Shown here: positions 63,863 through 64,000 of the stretch, in pieces
How the letters are laid out: every line of letters begins with the position of its first letter
How positions within the stretch are numbered: position 1 is the stretch's first letter
Source of the DNA: Apium graveolens
Lineage: Eukaryota > Streptophyta > Magnoliopsida > Apiales > Apiaceae
Reading direction: 5' to 3'
Length of the DNA: 64,000 nt
Assembly: GCF_009905375.1 (NCBI RefSeq)
Contig: NW_027417467.1
Location: 62,001 to 126,000, forward strand
Made by a program: the position numbers and the translations under genes
Notes under the pieces: model-generated
The model's input: the letters and a program-made list of their open reading frames with translations, nothing else
The model's database searches: none
Told to the model about the DNA's origin: nothing

Positions 63863-64000
63863 TGTTTCGTATTCTTTCCATATATATCTGTTGATTCAGT
63901 TGATAATACCTATGCTAGAGAATAGCGGTAATTTGCGTATACCCTTAGTATAGGGGATAAAAGGTGAACATATTTCTAAACCGGGAGTCGATGTTCCCGA

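Larger units (their letters stand above)
61943..64000 (+). mobile_element. Partial long terminal repeat of a plant LTR retrotransposon (probably Ty3/Gypsy)
   Basis: The satellite stops inside a monomer and a different sequence starts with TG (TGTAATAACCCC), the usual LTR terminus. The next 2058 bp have no similarity to the satellite, no long open frame and a layout common in long plant LTRs: a pyrimidine-rich CTCTCTTCTTCTTCTTC tract near 62590, CCAAACCCTAG near 62901, then more CpG-containing sequence and a CAGGCAAGTTTTCTACC segment near 63722. No primer-binding site (TGGTATCAGAGC-like) and no gag/pol domain is visible, so the LTR probably extends past the window end. A length above 2 kb suits chromovirus Tekay/Del-type elements, and the style recalls Asteraceae copies; both are from memory. 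The tract order suggests plus orientation. A solo LTR or another non-coding repeat remains possible. Confidence 0.65.

Noticed and set aside
63062..63894. Short frames at 63062-63244 (minus) and 63667-63894 (plus)
   Set aside because: 60 and 75 codons, no domain or family resemblance, low-complexity or cysteine/tyrosine-rich chance translations of LTR DNA.
61943..64000. tRNA-type primer-binding site, gag or pol of the retroelement
   Set aside because: No TGGTATCAGAGC-like site and no long open frame after the presumed LTR start, so internal element parts are not claimed within the window.

Overview
The window is almost entirely one tandem satellite DNA array. It holds no protein-coding gene, tRNA or rRNA that I can support. 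Positions 1 to about 61942 are an uninterrupted head-to-tail array of an AT-rich monomer (consensus about 36% G+C by my count) of almost exactly 180 bp, roughly 344 monomers, all in one orientation. The array already runs at base 1, so its left end lies outside the window. It stops sharply at 61942/61943, where a different sequence begins with TGTAATAACCCC. That sequence reads like the end of a long plant LTR retrotransposon, probably Ty3/Gypsy, and continues past base 64000. A nucleosome-length satellite next to a long-LTR element points to heterochromatin of a flowering plant, either (peri)centromeric or a knob/subtelomeric block. The LTR style reminds me of Tekay-type elements of Asteraceae, but this is recall and not a search.

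Layout: (a) 1-33757, left zone. It is built from higher-order repeats (HORs) that carry a diagnostic truncated monomer of exactly 85 bp, found 14 times and never to the right of 33.8 kb. HOR periods change along the zone: 2412 bp (1-7236), 1876 bp (about 8.0-11.8 kb), 5188 bp (about 9.9-20.0 kb), about 2775 bp (20.5-28.0 kb), then mixed spacings to 33.8 kb. (b) About 33.8-38.9 kb, a less ordered zone with a 1610-bp local period and partly deleted monomers. (c) About 38.9-61.5 kb, right zone. It lacks the 85-bp monomer and consists of consecutive long tandem duplications with periods of 3941 bp (about 22 monomers), 3578 bp (about 20) and about 2865 bp (about 16). The 3941-bp copies look identical wherever I compared them. 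(d) 61501-61942, the last monomers, which switch to a different monomer order just before the junction. (e) 61943-64000, the left part of an LTR-like sequence with two adjacent perfect inverted repeats, a pyrimidine-rich leader-like tract and a telo-box-like motif.

Nothing here works as a gene set. The interest lies in how the array evolved: 180-bp monomers with an internal ~21-bp sub-periodicity, deletions that fall on that sub-repeat, a sharply zoned HOR structure and very recent kilobase-scale duplications. The open frames on both strands of the array are by-products of a monomer length divisible by three and are not annotated as genes.
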